Source: Bombyx mori (taxonomy: Eukaryota; Arthropoda; Insecta; Lepidoptera; Bombycidae). From it: DNA of 64,000 nucleotides. Made by a program: the position numbers and the translations under genes. The stretch spans positions 4,464,001-4,528,000 of the forward strand of contig NC_085108.1 of assembly GCF_030269925.1 (NCBI RefSeq), in the 5' to 3' direction. The notes beneath the pieces are model-generated. The model made no database searches, had not been told where the DNA came from, and was given only the letters and a program-made list of their open reading frames with translations. Shown in pieces: positions 33,461 to 44,155 of this stretch (its first letter is position 1; each line of letters begins with the position of its first letter).

Positions 33461-33841
33461 AACAAGATACCCATACAGATAGTTTACATCTGCACAGCGC
33501 ATTTGTTAGTTTTTTGTGGACCTACATAAAATGGGTTTTTTGATCACAAACGTCATTTTTGTTAGAGGCATATTTTCTTTTGGTACTAATTTGGACTAGA
33601 AGGCAAAAAGAACATTCTGAAGCTTACACTTTTATTGAAAGACTTTTCGTTGTGAGTATATAATCATGCAATTGGCGCGATTATCATAAAGATTAACTCC
33701 AGTAGGCTTTGTAATAAGCGCTTTCAATTGTTCATGGCTTCACCATCGATTCGCAATGCAGTTTCGTCACTAAGAATAATCGGAAATAAATTCAAATTGC
33801 TTCTCTTATTAATTATACCAATAAAGTCTAAAATTAAACAG
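33461..33841. other. single-copy-looking spacer
   Basis: Nothing recognised. Confidence 0.45.
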
Positions 33842-34022
33842 CAGTAATGCGTTTCGGTTTGAAGGGTGGGGTAACCGTTGTAACTATACTGAGACCTTAG
33901 CACTTATATCTCAAGGTGGGTGGCGCATTTACGTTGTAGATGTCTATGGGCTCCAGTAACCACTTAATATTAGGTGGGCTGTGAGCTCGTCCACCCAATT
34001 AAGCAATAAAAAATATAAAAAA
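33842..34022 (+). mobile_element. Bm1 SINE, 3' two-thirds
   Basis: Begins inside the body at 'agcagtaatgcgtttcgg' and ends 'taagcaataaaaaatataaa'. 5'-truncated. Confidence 0.92.
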
Positions 34023-34166
34023 ATCCTTTTTTATTTAGCAACAATAAAATTGCTTTAACTACATTTTTTTGTATTAGTTGCATTCGGTTAATTGCAATGT
34101 GTTTTAGATGGTGTCATTATATTAAGAAGGGCTATATAATAAGTGCTTTCACCAGTGTTTCTAGGT

Positions 34167-34577
34167 AGAAGTCATCGTGGCCTAAAGGATAAGACGTCCG
34201 GTGCATTCGTATCGAACGATGCAACAGTGTTCGAATCCCGCAGGCGGGTACCAATTTTTCTAATGAAATACGTACTTAACAAATATTCACGATTGACTTC
34301 CACGGTGAAGGAATAACATGGTGTAATAAAAATCAAAAACCGCAAAATTATAATAGGCGTAATTACCGGTGGTAGGACCTCTTGTGAGTCCGCACGGGTA
34401 GGTACCACCGCCCCGCCTATTTCTACCGTGAAGCCGTAATACGTTTCGGTTTGAAGGGTAGGACAGCTGTTGTACTGTAAAAACGGCGACTAGCAACTCA
34501 TGTCTCAAATGTCTCAAAGGATAACTACTTAACACCAGCTAAGCCGTGAGTTCGTTTACCTATCTAAGCAATAAACA
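34167..34577 (+). mobile_element. Bm1 SINE, full length, diverged 3' end
   Basis: Head 'gtggcctaaaggataagac' and 'gtgttcgaatcccgcagg', middle, and body. The last third is decayed ('aacaccagctaagccgtgag', 'taagcaataaacaaaa'). Confidence 0.9.
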
Positions 34578-34712
34578 AAAATATGTATGACATGAACATT
34601 GAATGGAGTGTCTAATGTAGTCCGTCTAGTGTTGTGATTGGAATTCCACTTTTATTTTCTAATTCACTGTTAACTTGCATAGCTTAAGCGAAAGTATAGA
34701 CAATAGTTCATA

Positions 34713-35045
34713 GACAAAGACATAGTTCACTGCATTTCTGTATTGATCCCAAACTATTTTTGTACACAGACTCATATCCGACTTATATCGAGCTGAAGTC
34801 CGATACTATACTACTATAGACATAGTTCACTGCATTTATGTATTGATTCTGAGCTATTCTTGTACACAGACTCATATCCGACTTACATCCAACTAAAAAT
34901 CCCATACTACATCACTATAGATAGTTCACTGCAGCTCTGTACCGATCCTGAGCTATTATTGTACACAGACTCATATCCGACCTACATCTAGCCGAAAATC
35001 CGATACTACATCACTAAAGACACAGTTCTCTGCAGCTCTGTAATT
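34713..35045. repeat. tandem repeat, unit about 100 bp, 3.3 copies
   Basis: 'atagttcactgca' recurs at about 34722, 34822 and 34921, with a decayed form at 35022. Each unit contains 'tgtacacagactcatatccg' and 'tactacatcacta' or a variant. Unit-to-unit identity looks like roughly 85 percent by eye. Confidence 0.85.
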
Positions 35046-35617
35046 ATTTCTAGTTCATTTTGCCTGATCCTTAGTTCTCACAAAAACAAACACATACGAC
35101 TCTTTCATTCGATTAGTCACGAGCTAAAACCTTAAACAGATACAGCTATTAATTCGATTCGGAATAGGTAAGGAGTGGATTAAAAAAAAACTATAGTTCC
35201 CCGTGGCTGTTATAATTTGTAACATGAATAATTTAGCGCGTGTCCACGCCCAAGCATGGCGGTGGGAGGCCACACCTCACCACAGGGGTCGTGTCACTAG
35301 CCAGTATTCATCGAACTCTCAATGAGGCTACATTAAATTCTAAATATTAAGTCAAAAGGATCGGCATTATATTGTATATTTCAATCTTCGTTTAAATGGC
35401 GACTTACTACTTAAGCGTCATTAATGATTTACGTACAAAGTTAACAACAATATAGTATTGTCTCTTTTTTAATTCGAGTAAATCTTACATTTTCATTTGG
35501 GATATTGTCTACAAGGGTTATTAATACATGCCTATTCAATGACGCGAATGACCCATGTTTTTCGGTTTGAGAGATACGACTTCATGTCTTAAGATTTCAG
35601 TTCTCTGATGTCTAATG
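35046..35617. other. single-copy-looking spacer
   Basis: Nothing recognised. Confidence 0.45.
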
Positions 35618-36321
35618 AAGTCGTCGTGGCCTAAAAGATAAGACGTCCGGTGCATTCGTGTTGAAGCGATGCACCGGTGTTCGAATCCCGCAGGCGAGGT
35701 ACCAATTTTTCTAATGAAATACGTACTCAACAAATGTTCACGATTGACTTCCACGGTGAAGGAATAACATCGTGTAATAAAAGTGAAACCCGCAAAATTA
35801 TAATTTGCATAATTACTGGTGGTAGGACCTCTTGTGAGTCCGCGTGGGTGGGTACCACCACCCTGCCTCTTTCTGCCGTGAAGTAGTAATGCGTTTCGGT
35901 TTGAAGGGTGGGGCAGCCGTTGAAACTACACTGAGACCTTACAACTTATATCTCAAGGTGGGTGGCGCATTTACGTTGTAGATGTCTATGGGCTCCAGTA
36001 ACCACTTAACACCAGGTGGGCTGTGAGCTCGTCAAGGGCGGATCCAGCTTTGGCGCCAGGAGGGGGTCACATAGTCAAATTTAGATGCGTTCGTTCCCAA
36101 ACGTTTGCCATTATACAAAGTTATTATATTTTATTAAATTAATTAAATATTGAAGGTATGTAAAATCTGTATGATGACAAAATATATAAATAAAATCATT
36201 ATATTCAATTAGTGGTCCACCTAAGTCCTGGAACCAGCTCAGGGGGTGGTCATGACCCCCATGACCCCCCCCCCCTGGATCCGCCATTGGAGCTCGTCCA
36301 TCCATGTTAGCAATAAAAAAA
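35618..36321 (+). mobile_element. Bm1 SINE, full length, interrupted by a hAT MITE
   Basis: Head 'gtggcctaaaagataagac', B box 'ggtgttcgaatcccgcagg', middle, body to 'gtgagctcgtc' at 36033, then resumption at 36291 and tail 'gttagcaataaaaaaaa'. Confidence 0.93.
36034..36290. mobile_element. hAT-type MITE, 257 bp
   Basis: The 8-bp target duplication 'agctcgtc' at 36026-36033 and 36291-36298 is exact and occurs once in intact Bm1. Terminal inverted repeats share 'ggcggatccag' and 'ctggatccgcc'. The 8-bp duplication and this end type fit the hAT superfamily. A C-run of about 13 lies near 36264. No coding capacity. Confidence 0.85.
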
Positions 36322-36825
36322 AATATTATATTACATGATTACTTAAACTGTAATAGTAAAATAATTAAAACAACTACAACGACCTTTTATCGAAAATAAA
36401 TATAGTGCTTTAAGAGGTAGTTTCTTGATCAATTATTCTCACGTGAACTTTCCATTGGTCATTATTAGAAGTTTTAACACACAGTTATTATAAACTTATC
36501 GTATTAAAAACACTGACAATTAGTTTCAATATATACATAATCCATTTTAAGATGGCGTCTTAACACCGCTCATAAAAATGGAGGGAAACTAAAATTCTGG
36601 AATATTCGTTTATTCTCCTAATAATGCTTCATAGCCGTGAATAAATCAGGTATTATTGAAACATATATCGTCCTAATATTCCTCTTGTATAGTCTAGTGT
36701 ACTTACATAAAATGCTTGCTATTATTATTGATAGATGTACATTTGATTGAACTAACGTTCTGTAAGAGATATTTTTAAATTTTAGAAAAATAGTCTTGAT
36801 CCGTAAGCTTCTTTTTTATTTCATA
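36322..36825. other. single-copy-looking spacer
   Basis: AT-rich; nothing recognised. Confidence 0.45.
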
Positions 36826-37116
36826 CTAGCTGACCCGGCAGACTTCGTAGTGCCTCAATCGATAAATAAAAGACCTAAAATTTAGTATATAATAAACTTA
36901 AAACAAACAAAAGGAATCCGTCCGACGGGGAAAACATCAAAGGAAAAACAAAATTGTTATTTTTATTTATATTCCGAGCATTTTCACATTTATCTACCTT
37001 TTAAACCTTCTCTGGACTTCTACAAATAATTCAAGATCAAAATTTGCCAAATCGGTCCAGCCGTTCTCGAGTTTTAGCGAGACTAACGAACAGCAATTCA
37101 TTTTTATGTATATAGA
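36826..37116 (-). mobile_element. HelD non-autonomous Helitron
   Basis: Plus strand 'ctagctgacccggcagactt' to 'catttttatgtatataga', flanked A...T. A complete, near-consensus copy. Confidence 0.9.
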
Positions 37117-37723
37117 TAGATAAGAATAGGTATAATTTATGGAAAATGTTATTCGCACTTCATGATAGCAAAATAAAAAATATTTACTATGCTCTTTTTT
37201 AATGAGACCGTATTTTTAATGCGGAAAACGCATTGATGTTACATTACTCAATCCAACATGCCATTCACCTTCGTACACCAGGGGACGATTTTATTCGTAT
37301 TGTGATGGCGACTGATTATAATCCATGTAAATTAAATCTAAATAATTAAAAAAATATTAAAAAGGTAGTCATTGTGATGCACAAATTAAATTAAAAAAAA
37401 ATATATATCACGAAAAAGAGTTTGTTCCAGAAAATAAAAACATTTCAGCTACTCGCCAACAGATGGCGGTGTAATCCCTTCGATCTCGCGAAATTCCCCA
37501 AGCGCCATTAAAACGAATCTAATTATATTAAATTGCATTTAAATTGACTAAGTCGGATAGCCGACGGCCGGGCGCTTTGTTTTTGCAACGATAAGAACGA
37601 TAAGAACGTCAGAAATGCGTGGTCGTGGATTAATTGAGTTCGCCCTAAGTGTCGGTATAGTATGCCGAAAGTTAAGTCGACGGGAATAAAATAGGTGAGA
37701 GTCTATGATTTATTTATTTACAA
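37117..37723. other. single-copy-looking spacer
   Basis: A GC-richer patch at 37555-37680 ('agccgacggccgggcgcttt', 'taagaacgataagaacg'). No gene recognised. Confidence 0.4.
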
Positions 37724-37863
37724 CTAGAGGTCCCGCAGTAGTCGAAATTCGACTATAATTAATTGGAATTGTAAGTTTGTACACTATTATGATTGTATTT
37801 TATACTTCTATAATCACAAATTTCGCCAAGACTACACTATAAAAAATATTAACTAAGACAAAC
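37724..37863 (-). mobile_element. HelA 3' third, truncated
   Basis: 'ctagaggtcccgcagtagtc' to 'aactaagacaaac', then an abrupt switch to Rep-FB at about 37870. Confidence 0.85.
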
Positions 37864-37869
37864 GCGAGA

Positions 37870-38340
37870 TATTAATTTTAAATAAATAATAGTTTAAAAA
37901 TACTAACAAAATACGCTTTTCTTAAAATCTAACTAAAAAATTTAAAATAAATTTTAATCAATTTTAATTAAAAATAGTGTAAGAAAAAATGATTTTATTG
38001 TAAAAAAAGTATTGGGGTGCTTTTCAGGATATTATCAAAATAACCCTTCTACTTATATCTGTTCATAACATATTTATAGCTACTTATACCATGATGGATT
38101 TAAAAGCGTATTTTGTTAGTTTTCTTAAAGTATTATTATTTATTTTTAATTTTTTAGTTGAATTTCAATTTTTTCAATTGTCTTTTTCATTTTTTTTCAA
38201 ATATTGAATTGTCATCGGTCCTTAATAAGTATACCAAATTTCGAGTTAATCCGACGTTTTGAAGGGAGTCAAAATAATGTTCAAAGATTCCGTTACAAAC
38301 ATACATACATACGTCTGAAGCTAATAAAAGCGTATTAAAA
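37870..38340 (-). mobile_element. Rep-FB foldback element, single-arm copy
   Basis: Contains 'atgattttattgtaaaaaaa', spacer 'ttttcaggatattatcaaaa', and an outer end 'gctaataaaagcgtattaaa'. The spacer faces the opposite way, relative to the adjoining inner arm, from the copies at 9408 and 46634. Confidence 0.75.
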
Positions 38341-38404
38341 TGCATGCCGAAACTTGACTGGTTTTGAGTAGTTTATTGTGGGCCGTAGTGTGGACGGTCT
38401 AAGC

Positions 38405-38835
38405 TTTTTATGAGGGAAGGATTACTGCTGGCCCGAAAGCCTTTCCAGTTTCACCAGGACAGGTGGGCGAGCAAAGGCTCAGCCAGGAGGGATGGGATTT
38501 GCTAACAGCTGTCCGAGCGCCTCCAAAGGACATATTTTTTATTTTTTATTTATTTATTAGATGTGTGGACGAGCTCACAGCCCACCTGGTGTTCAGTGGT
38601 TACTGGAGCCCATATACATCTACGACGTAAATGCGCCACGCACCTTGAGATATAAGTTCTAAGGTCTCAAGTATAGTTACAACGGCTGCCCCACCCTTCA
38701 AACCGAAACGGATTTCTGCTTCACGGCAGAAATAGGCGGGGTGGTGGTACCAACCCGTGCGGATTCACCAGAGGTCCTACCACCAGTAAGACATCTAACA
38801 ACTCAAGAGCAGCTGCTTCGCGTATGAGGCCTAAA
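38405..38835 (-). repeat. Rep-F2 copy split by a Bm1
   Basis: 38405-38525 ('gaaagcctttccagtttcac', 'gtgggcgagcaaaggctcag') and 38795-38835 ('ctaacaactcaagagcagct') form one Rep-F2 copy. 'gacat' occurs at both junctions and may be the target duplication. Confidence 0.75.
38540..38790 (-). mobile_element. Bm1 SINE nested in Rep-F2
   Basis: 'ttattagatgtgtggacgag' to 'gaggtcctaccaccagta'. Close to consensus; younger than its host repeat. Confidence 0.93.
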
Positions 38836-39071
38836 CTACCAATATTCATCTTGACGATTTCAATCGTATAGTATTTCGCTATACATAATCCTGTTACACG
38901 AACGTTGTCAGTGTGTACGGCGCGCCGGCAGTTAGCTTATAGAGTTATTACGACGAAATTGGCCTATTACCGTAAGGGGGGCACGTGGCCAGATCGATTA
39001 ATTAACAAAATAAAGTCTTGTACGACGTCATTCGTGAGAGCTTTTTATCGAGTTCCCAAATATTTCGAAGC
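38836..39071. other. short single-copy-looking spacer
   Basis: 'gtacggcgcgccggcagtta' at about 38916 is GC-rich. The frame 38905-39222 crosses into repeats and is not called. Confidence 0.4.
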
Positions 39072-39177
39072 TTTAGAGAGAGAGAGAGAATACACTTTAT
39101 TGCACACCAAAACACAATTTACATTCAAAGAACAGTCAAAAAGCAGATACATTTGTACAATAGGCGGTCTTAGGCTA
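39072..39177 (+). repeat. probable LINE 3' UTR fragment
   Basis: 'gagagagagagagaatacac', 'tttattgcacaccaaaac' and 'atttgtacaataggcggtct' resemble a LINE 3' UTR common in moths. Assigned by memory only. Confidence 0.5.
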
Positions 39178-39230
39178 GCCAGGTGGGCTGTGAGCTCGTC
39201 CACATATCTAAGCAATAAATAAATAAATAA
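39178..39230 (+). mobile_element. Bm1 SINE 3' stub
   Basis: Only 'ccaggtgggctgtgagctcg' to 'aagcaataaataaataaat' is present. Confidence 0.85.
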
Positions 39231-39419
39231 AATCTTATCACTAAAAGCGATCTCTTCCAGACGACCGTTTAATTTACAGAAATTCTGGAAAATATAAAAA
39301 TATAGCAGGTATGTTGCGGTGTACTATAGACAATATATTATTATAGAAAATATATACATACAATAAACAGATGTATACCGTTTACATATAATATGAAATA
39401 TATAGCTAATTGATTTATA

Positions 39420-39842
39420 CTAGAGGTCCTCCTGCAGTAGTCGAAGTTTGACTATAATTAATTGGTATTGTAAGTTTGTACACTATTATGATTGTATTTT
39501 ATACTTCTATAATCACAAATTTCGCCAAGACTACACTATAAAAAAATATGAATAAAGATAAACAATATTTAATCTATTCTCAATTTGACCACAGACGTCA
39601 AGAACAAAAGTTTGACAATAAATAGTATGCATGCGTGTGTGCGTCAAATACATGGTATGTAGTGTGTGTAATGTTTTCTTTATTGATTTAATGTATCTTT
39701 TATGCATTACTTTAAAAAAATATTAGCATTGTGCACTTCTTCTCTATTTTCTCTATAAGTGTGGAAAATTTCATACTCCTCCGTCCGCGCAATTTTCGTA
39801 GAAAGGGATACAAAGTTTTTGCTTCACGTATTAATATATAGA
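39420..39842 (-). mobile_element. HelA (Lep1-like) Helitron
   Basis: 'ctagaggtcctcctgcagta' (3-nt insertion in the tip) to 'attaatatataga' before T. Otherwise near consensus. Confidence 0.92.
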
Positions 39843-40063
39843 TACCAATATACATACTTACATTATAACGCTTAATGTTTCGTTCAGGCTTTATCGCCTC
39901 TATCGTTTATACGAAGCGCGTATTCCTAATTCGATTTGAGGATTCTAGAAGATTACGAACGATTGTTTCGGTCATGTCTGCACGGAGATTTGGAGAAATC
40001 GTCGATCGACGCGCGAAAGATGGACGCGTCTAGCATACGCATGCTTGTGATAGAATTAACGGC
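39843..40063. other. short single-copy-looking spacer
   Basis: Rich in CG dinucleotides ('cgtcgatcgacgcgcgaaag' near 39991). Nothing recognised. Confidence 0.4.
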
Positions 40064-40195
40064 CGTCTGGTGTAGTGGTAAGTGACATGGTCTACACAAG
40101 GAGGTCGAGAGTTCGGATCCCTCCAAGAAAAGATATTTGTATGATAAATATAAAATTTATTTTCCAGGGTTATGGATGTATCTTATCTATATATA

Positions 40196-41312
40196 TGTTA
40201 CCGGAAATGTATGAAATCAAGGAATTGTATACAAATCCTAGGAAATGTGTACAATTCCGATACTATTTAGGAAATGTATAAAATATTGTTTGAAAAACTA
40301 TTTAATGCATAGATATCCTAGGAAATGTATAAATTTCCTCGGAATTGTATATAATTCCAATATCGTATTAGGAAATGTATAAAGTAAATGCTTTCTGTAA
40401 TAAAACACGTTGTTAATAATATTTTTTTATTATAAAACTTATTGAGACAATCGGGTAACAGTCATACCGTAAAATAATAATAATATTTTCATATTATCTT
40501 ACTAATTAAAACTTCTAAAATCAACTATCTATTAACTTTTAACGTATTACAAAATCAACTTATATTTATTCTTATAAAATCAAATTTTCATTTGGCAAGT
40601 AATCAGTCTGATAATTAAGTAATTATAAATGTCAAAGTATAAAAGTAAATTTTTATATTATAATACTTTGTCAGTCCATATAGCTATTTATTTTTGCAGG
40701 GTAAGCTCGAATGGCATTTGGAAGTACATAATACTATATTTTTAAAACACAGACATCTTGATGTAGCACAGTTTTTCTTGCAAAGGCACTTCTTAAATCC
40801 CTGGCCGGTTCCAGTGGATTGCAAGTTGGCAACTGACCGTAGTGCAAGACTCGTCCCGCTGTCCCCGCGTACCCACCAATATCTTAAATGTTTTACATTT
40901 CCGATTGCTATTTAGGAAATGTATAGATTTTCTAGGAAATGTGTAATGTGTAAGTATAATATAATTTATTTCACACATTTCCGTGCGATTTTAGGAATAA
41001 CATACATTTCCTAGGAATTGTATACAATGACGGATTACATACATTTCCGTTAACATATATATAAAAATTAATTGCTGTTCGTTAGTCTCGCTAAAACTCG
41101 AGAACAGCTGGACCGATTTGGCTAATTTTGATCTTGAATTATTCGTGGAAGTCCAGAGAAGGTTTAAAAGGTGAATAAATATGAAAATGCTCGAAATTAA
41201 ATAAAAATAACAATTTTATTTTCCCTTTTGTTTGTTTTAAGTTTATTTTATACAGAAGTTTAGGTCTTTTATTTGTCGATTGAGGCACTACGAAGTCTGC
41301 CGGGTCAGATAG
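40196..41312 (+). mobile_element. HelD Helitron split by an 854-bp element
   Basis: The 5' end 'tctatata' at 40196-40203 and the rest from 41058 ('tatataaaaattaattgctg') to 'gccgggtcagatag' make one HelD. The tip CTAG has mutated to ATAG. It sits inside SINE2 between A and T. Confidence 0.8.
40204..41057. mobile_element. 854-bp terminal-inverted-repeat element with subterminal repeats
   Basis: Left end 'tatgttaccggaaatgtatg' and right end 'catacatttccgttaacata' are inverted repeats whose similarity continues for about 55 bp. 'ggaaatgtata' or a close variant recurs at least seven times near the two ends. The target duplication is TA or TATA (ambiguous in a TA run). A 73-codon frame at 40694-40915 (start LEWHLEVHNTIFLKHRHL region) follows a good acceptor 'tatttatttttgcag'; I do not recognise it. 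Superfamily unassigned. Confidence 0.75.
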
Positions 41313-41440
41313 TATTAAATATATGTATGTGTATAATAAAAATCTTACATTTATTTCCGTTATCTGGTACCTGTAACACAAGTTCTTTACGAACTTATCA
41401 CGGGACCAGTTAACGTGGCGTGATTGTTAGTAAATGTTTT

Positions 41441-41763
41441 TGTTTTTTGTTATAATTTGATAATATGTCTAAATATCTGGAGATCGCAGCAAACAGTAAT
41501 ACTATAGGATAGTTTAGATCTTCTGGGTCTATGGAGGGACTTTGATTCTCTCTGTGCTTTATACCGCATGGTCCGTGGCGAATGCTTCGTGTCATCTCCT
41601 TTATACCATACTACTTAGACCATGCGGTTATCTATAGCATGTTTTGAGGTATGCTTTTGCTCCTAACCGTCTTCCGGTGCGAGCATCCGTCCATATTTCC
41701 TCATCATTATCGTATATTCTACTTCGAGCTCTGAGAAATCTTCGGTGGTAGATAGCGGATCGA
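41441..41763. other. single-copy-looking spacer
   Basis: Nothing recognised. Confidence 0.4.
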
Positions 41764-41900
41764 ACTATACTGAGACCTTAGAACTTATATCTCATGGTGG
41801 GTGGCTCATTTACGTTGTAGATATCTATGTGCTCCAGTAACCATTTAACCCCACGTGGGCTGTGAGCTCATCCAGCCATCTAGGCAATAAAAAAAATGCT
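41764..41900 (+). mobile_element. Bm1 SINE 3' half
   Basis: 'aactatactgagaccttag' to 'ctaggcaataaaaaaaatg', with scattered substitutions. Confidence 0.88.
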
Positions 41901-42059
41901 TTTGGTATTGCTTGAGTCCTCGAGTGCCAACTTTACTTTACATACAAAAGCAACAATAAAATGCTGTGGATGAAGCTTCCAAGCGATCTGTTAGCCACTT
42001 ATTTGTGATGGTTGTAGTTCCAGACGCATTGTTCTATTCTATCACTAACCTACTCTTCA

Positions 42060-42546
42060 TACCTACATACATAATAGAAATACTAGGAACAAACACAAGC
42101 TTGTTGTGCCAATGAGTAGGCTACATAAGATACGAAATTCATTCGGGTGTTTGTATGTGTGCCTGTACAACAAAATCCCACAAGATGTTCAGAACCTACA
42201 TATACATAGGCTTAAGAAAACTATTAAAGAACATCTGTGCAATAAAGCTTACTATAAAGTCAATGATTATTTAGAAGATTGCACAAAGTGGGAATGAGTT
42301 GTTCGCTCCGGGCGTTTCAATATTGCAATAATTGTTACGTTATAATACTCATTGTAAAAATGAATATTAAAAAAATCTATTTTTCTGTTATCTAATTTAA
42401 AAAAAAAAGACATGTCCGCTGAGTTTCTTCCCAGTTCTTCTCAGGACGGAGGCTAGTTTTTGTGAATTGGCGGTAGTTCTTTTTGACGTTCAACAAGTAT
42501 GTACTATTATTTATGTTGAATAAAACATTTTTGATTTGATTTGATT
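42060..42546 (+). mobile_element. CR1/Daphne-type LINE 3' end
   Basis: A frame up to 42297 reads RNKHKLVVPMSRLHKIRNSF, then LYNKIPQDVQNLHIHRLKK and CNKAYYKVNDYLEDCTKW, the typical C-terminal tail of reverse transcriptases of this group. The 3' UTR has 'cgctgagtttcttcccag' and ends in a (gattt)n tail, a common 3' end in moth LINEs. Clade name is from memory. 5'-truncated. Confidence 0.8.
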
Positions 42547-42665
42547 ATCGTAACATGGTAGATTTGATCAGGATAGTATTGATAAGACAGGAGTGCTTAT
42601 AGCTTACTCTAGTATGTCGCGGCGGCGGAATAGAAAAATCTATCTAAAATCTTAATAGCCCTAAC

Positions 42666-42800
42666 ATTGGTTGTAAGATGTTTACGAGCACGCCCGGATA
42701 GGTACCGCTGCCTTAGTCTTGCCACGAAGCAGCATGCTTTCAAGCCTGAAGAGTGAAATTTTAGTTTTGTATTTAAAACTTAGATTTTAAGTCACAAGTT
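42666..42800 (+). mobile_element. Bm1 SINE, heavily decayed
   Basis: 'ggttgtaagatgtttacgag', 'cggataggtaccgctgcc', 'gccacgaagcagcatgc' follow Bm1 order. An old copy. Confidence 0.5.
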
Positions 42801-43028
42801 GGATGGCTGTTATCTCGTGGTGATGACAATAAGCTTCGGTGCACTTAGATGTGTTTGAACTATCGGTACCATGATTGGTGTGTTATGTTATGCCCCTCAC
42901 ACTAGTACCTAAGTTATATACCAATTATCATAAATACATAATGTACTGCTTCTAACTCTTAGTTCTTAAGTTTTAAATCATTGTTACTATTATATATAAC
43001 ATACTTATTTCCTCATGTTACTAAATTA

Positions 43029-43446
43029 CTAGAGGTCCCGCAGTAGTCGAAATTCGACTATAATTAATTGGAATTGTAAGTTTGTACACACACTATTATG
43101 ATTGTATTTTATACTTCTATAATCACAAATTTCGCCAAGACTACACTATAAAAATATTAACAAAGACAATATTTAATCTATTCTCAATTTGACCACAAAC
43201 GTCAAGAACAAAAGTTTGACAATAAATAGTATGCATGCGTGTGTGCGTAAAATACATGGTATGTAGTGTGTGTAATGTTTTCTTTATTGATTTAATGTAT
43301 GTTTTATGCATTATTTAAAAAAAATATTAGCATTGTGCACTTCTTCTCTATATTCTCTATAAGTGTGGGCAATTTCATACTCCTCCGTCAGCGCAGTTTT
43401 CGTAAAAAGGGATACAAAGTTTTTGCTTCACGTATTAATATATAGA
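43029..43446 (-). mobile_element. HelA (Lep1-like) Helitron
   Basis: 'ctagaggtcccgcagtagtc' to 'attaatatataga'. Near consensus, with an extra 'ac' pair in 'gtacacacactattatg'. Confidence 0.92.
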
Positions 43447-43766
43447 AATGTATATTGTCTACTTTACATCAAATCTTCATTTGGAATTAGAACATTAGTT
43501 AATATTGTATTCCTTTCACATTAGTAAAATTCCGTCATTTACTAATTGTGTCGTTATGGATTCTAAATATGTTTACCAATAAGCTTCATAGTCTAAATGA
43601 CTCATTTACTAATTGTTTAGTAAATACTATTCATGTATAAATTCTTTTTCTCCTTGAAATTTAGGAGTTCGACATCAATCTTCAAGCTTATAACATCGTA
43701 ACTCTGTCCGTGCAACATCAGATTTTTGTAAAGGATAAATAAATTCAGTGTGTATTAAAACAAAGT
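43447..43766. other. single-copy-looking spacer
   Basis: AT-rich; nothing recognised. Confidence 0.45.
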
Positions 43767-43905
43767 TTTTTTTTTTAAACTACAAAACCGCTCACCGCGT
43801 AACAGGTGTCATGGTGTAAAACAGTTACCGGAGCCCATAGACCTTAATAACGCAAATGCCACCACTCATCTTGCGACATGAGTTCTAAGTCTCATTTTTA
43901 ACATC
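43767..43905 (-). mobile_element. Bm1 SINE, heavily decayed
   Basis: T-rich start, 'cagttaccggagcccatag', 'cgcaaatgccaccactcat', 'gacatgagttctaagtctca'. It is followed by a fresh Bm1 in the opposite orientation. Confidence 0.6.
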
Positions 43906-43930
43906 ACACCACCCACCAGCAGCTGGTTTC

Positions 43931-44155
43931 ACTGGTGGTAGGACCTCTTGTGAGTCCACACGGGTAGGTACCACCACCCCGCCTATTTCTGCCGTGAAGC
44001 AGTAATGCGTTTCGGTTTGAAGGGTGGGGTAGCCGTTGTAACTATACTGAGACCTTAGAACTTATATCTCTATATAGATGTCTATGGGCTCCGGTAACCA
44101 CTTAACACCAGGTGGGCTGTGAGCTCGTCCACCCATCTAAGCAATAAAAAAAAAA
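43931..44155 (+). mobile_element. Bm1 SINE
   Basis: 'actggtggtaggacctcttg' to 'aagcaataaaaaaaaaa', with a deletion of the 'aaggtgggtggcgcattt' segment. Confidence 0.94.

Larger units (their letters stand above)
40064..41440 (+). mobile_element. SINE2 split by nested elements
   Basis: Head 40064-40195 ('gtctggtgtagtggtaagtg', 'gttcggatccctccaag') and tail 41313-41440 ('tatgtatgtgtataataaaa', 'tttacgaacttatcacggg') are the two halves of the element seen whole at 27840-28118. Everything between is a HelD with a further insertion. Confidence 0.8.

Noticed and set aside
33847..34020. CRISPR-like or tandem array made by the many similar Bm1 blocks
   Set aside because: The blocks are dispersed SINE insertions of irregular spacing in a eukaryotic genome.
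40064..40135. Possible tRNA gene
   Set aside because: A and B boxes are present, but the acceptor and anticodon stems do not pair and the sequence continues into the SINE2 body. The Bm1 heads at 18816, 34167, 35618 and 61896 were rejected as tRNA genes for the same reason.
41410..41595. Minus-strand frame at the SINE2 tail
   Set aside because: Half lies in SINE2 and the rest shows no protein similarity that I recognise.
42106..42297. Independent 63-residue gene
   Set aside because: It is the C-terminal tail of a LINE reverse transcriptase with an adjoining LINE 3' UTR.
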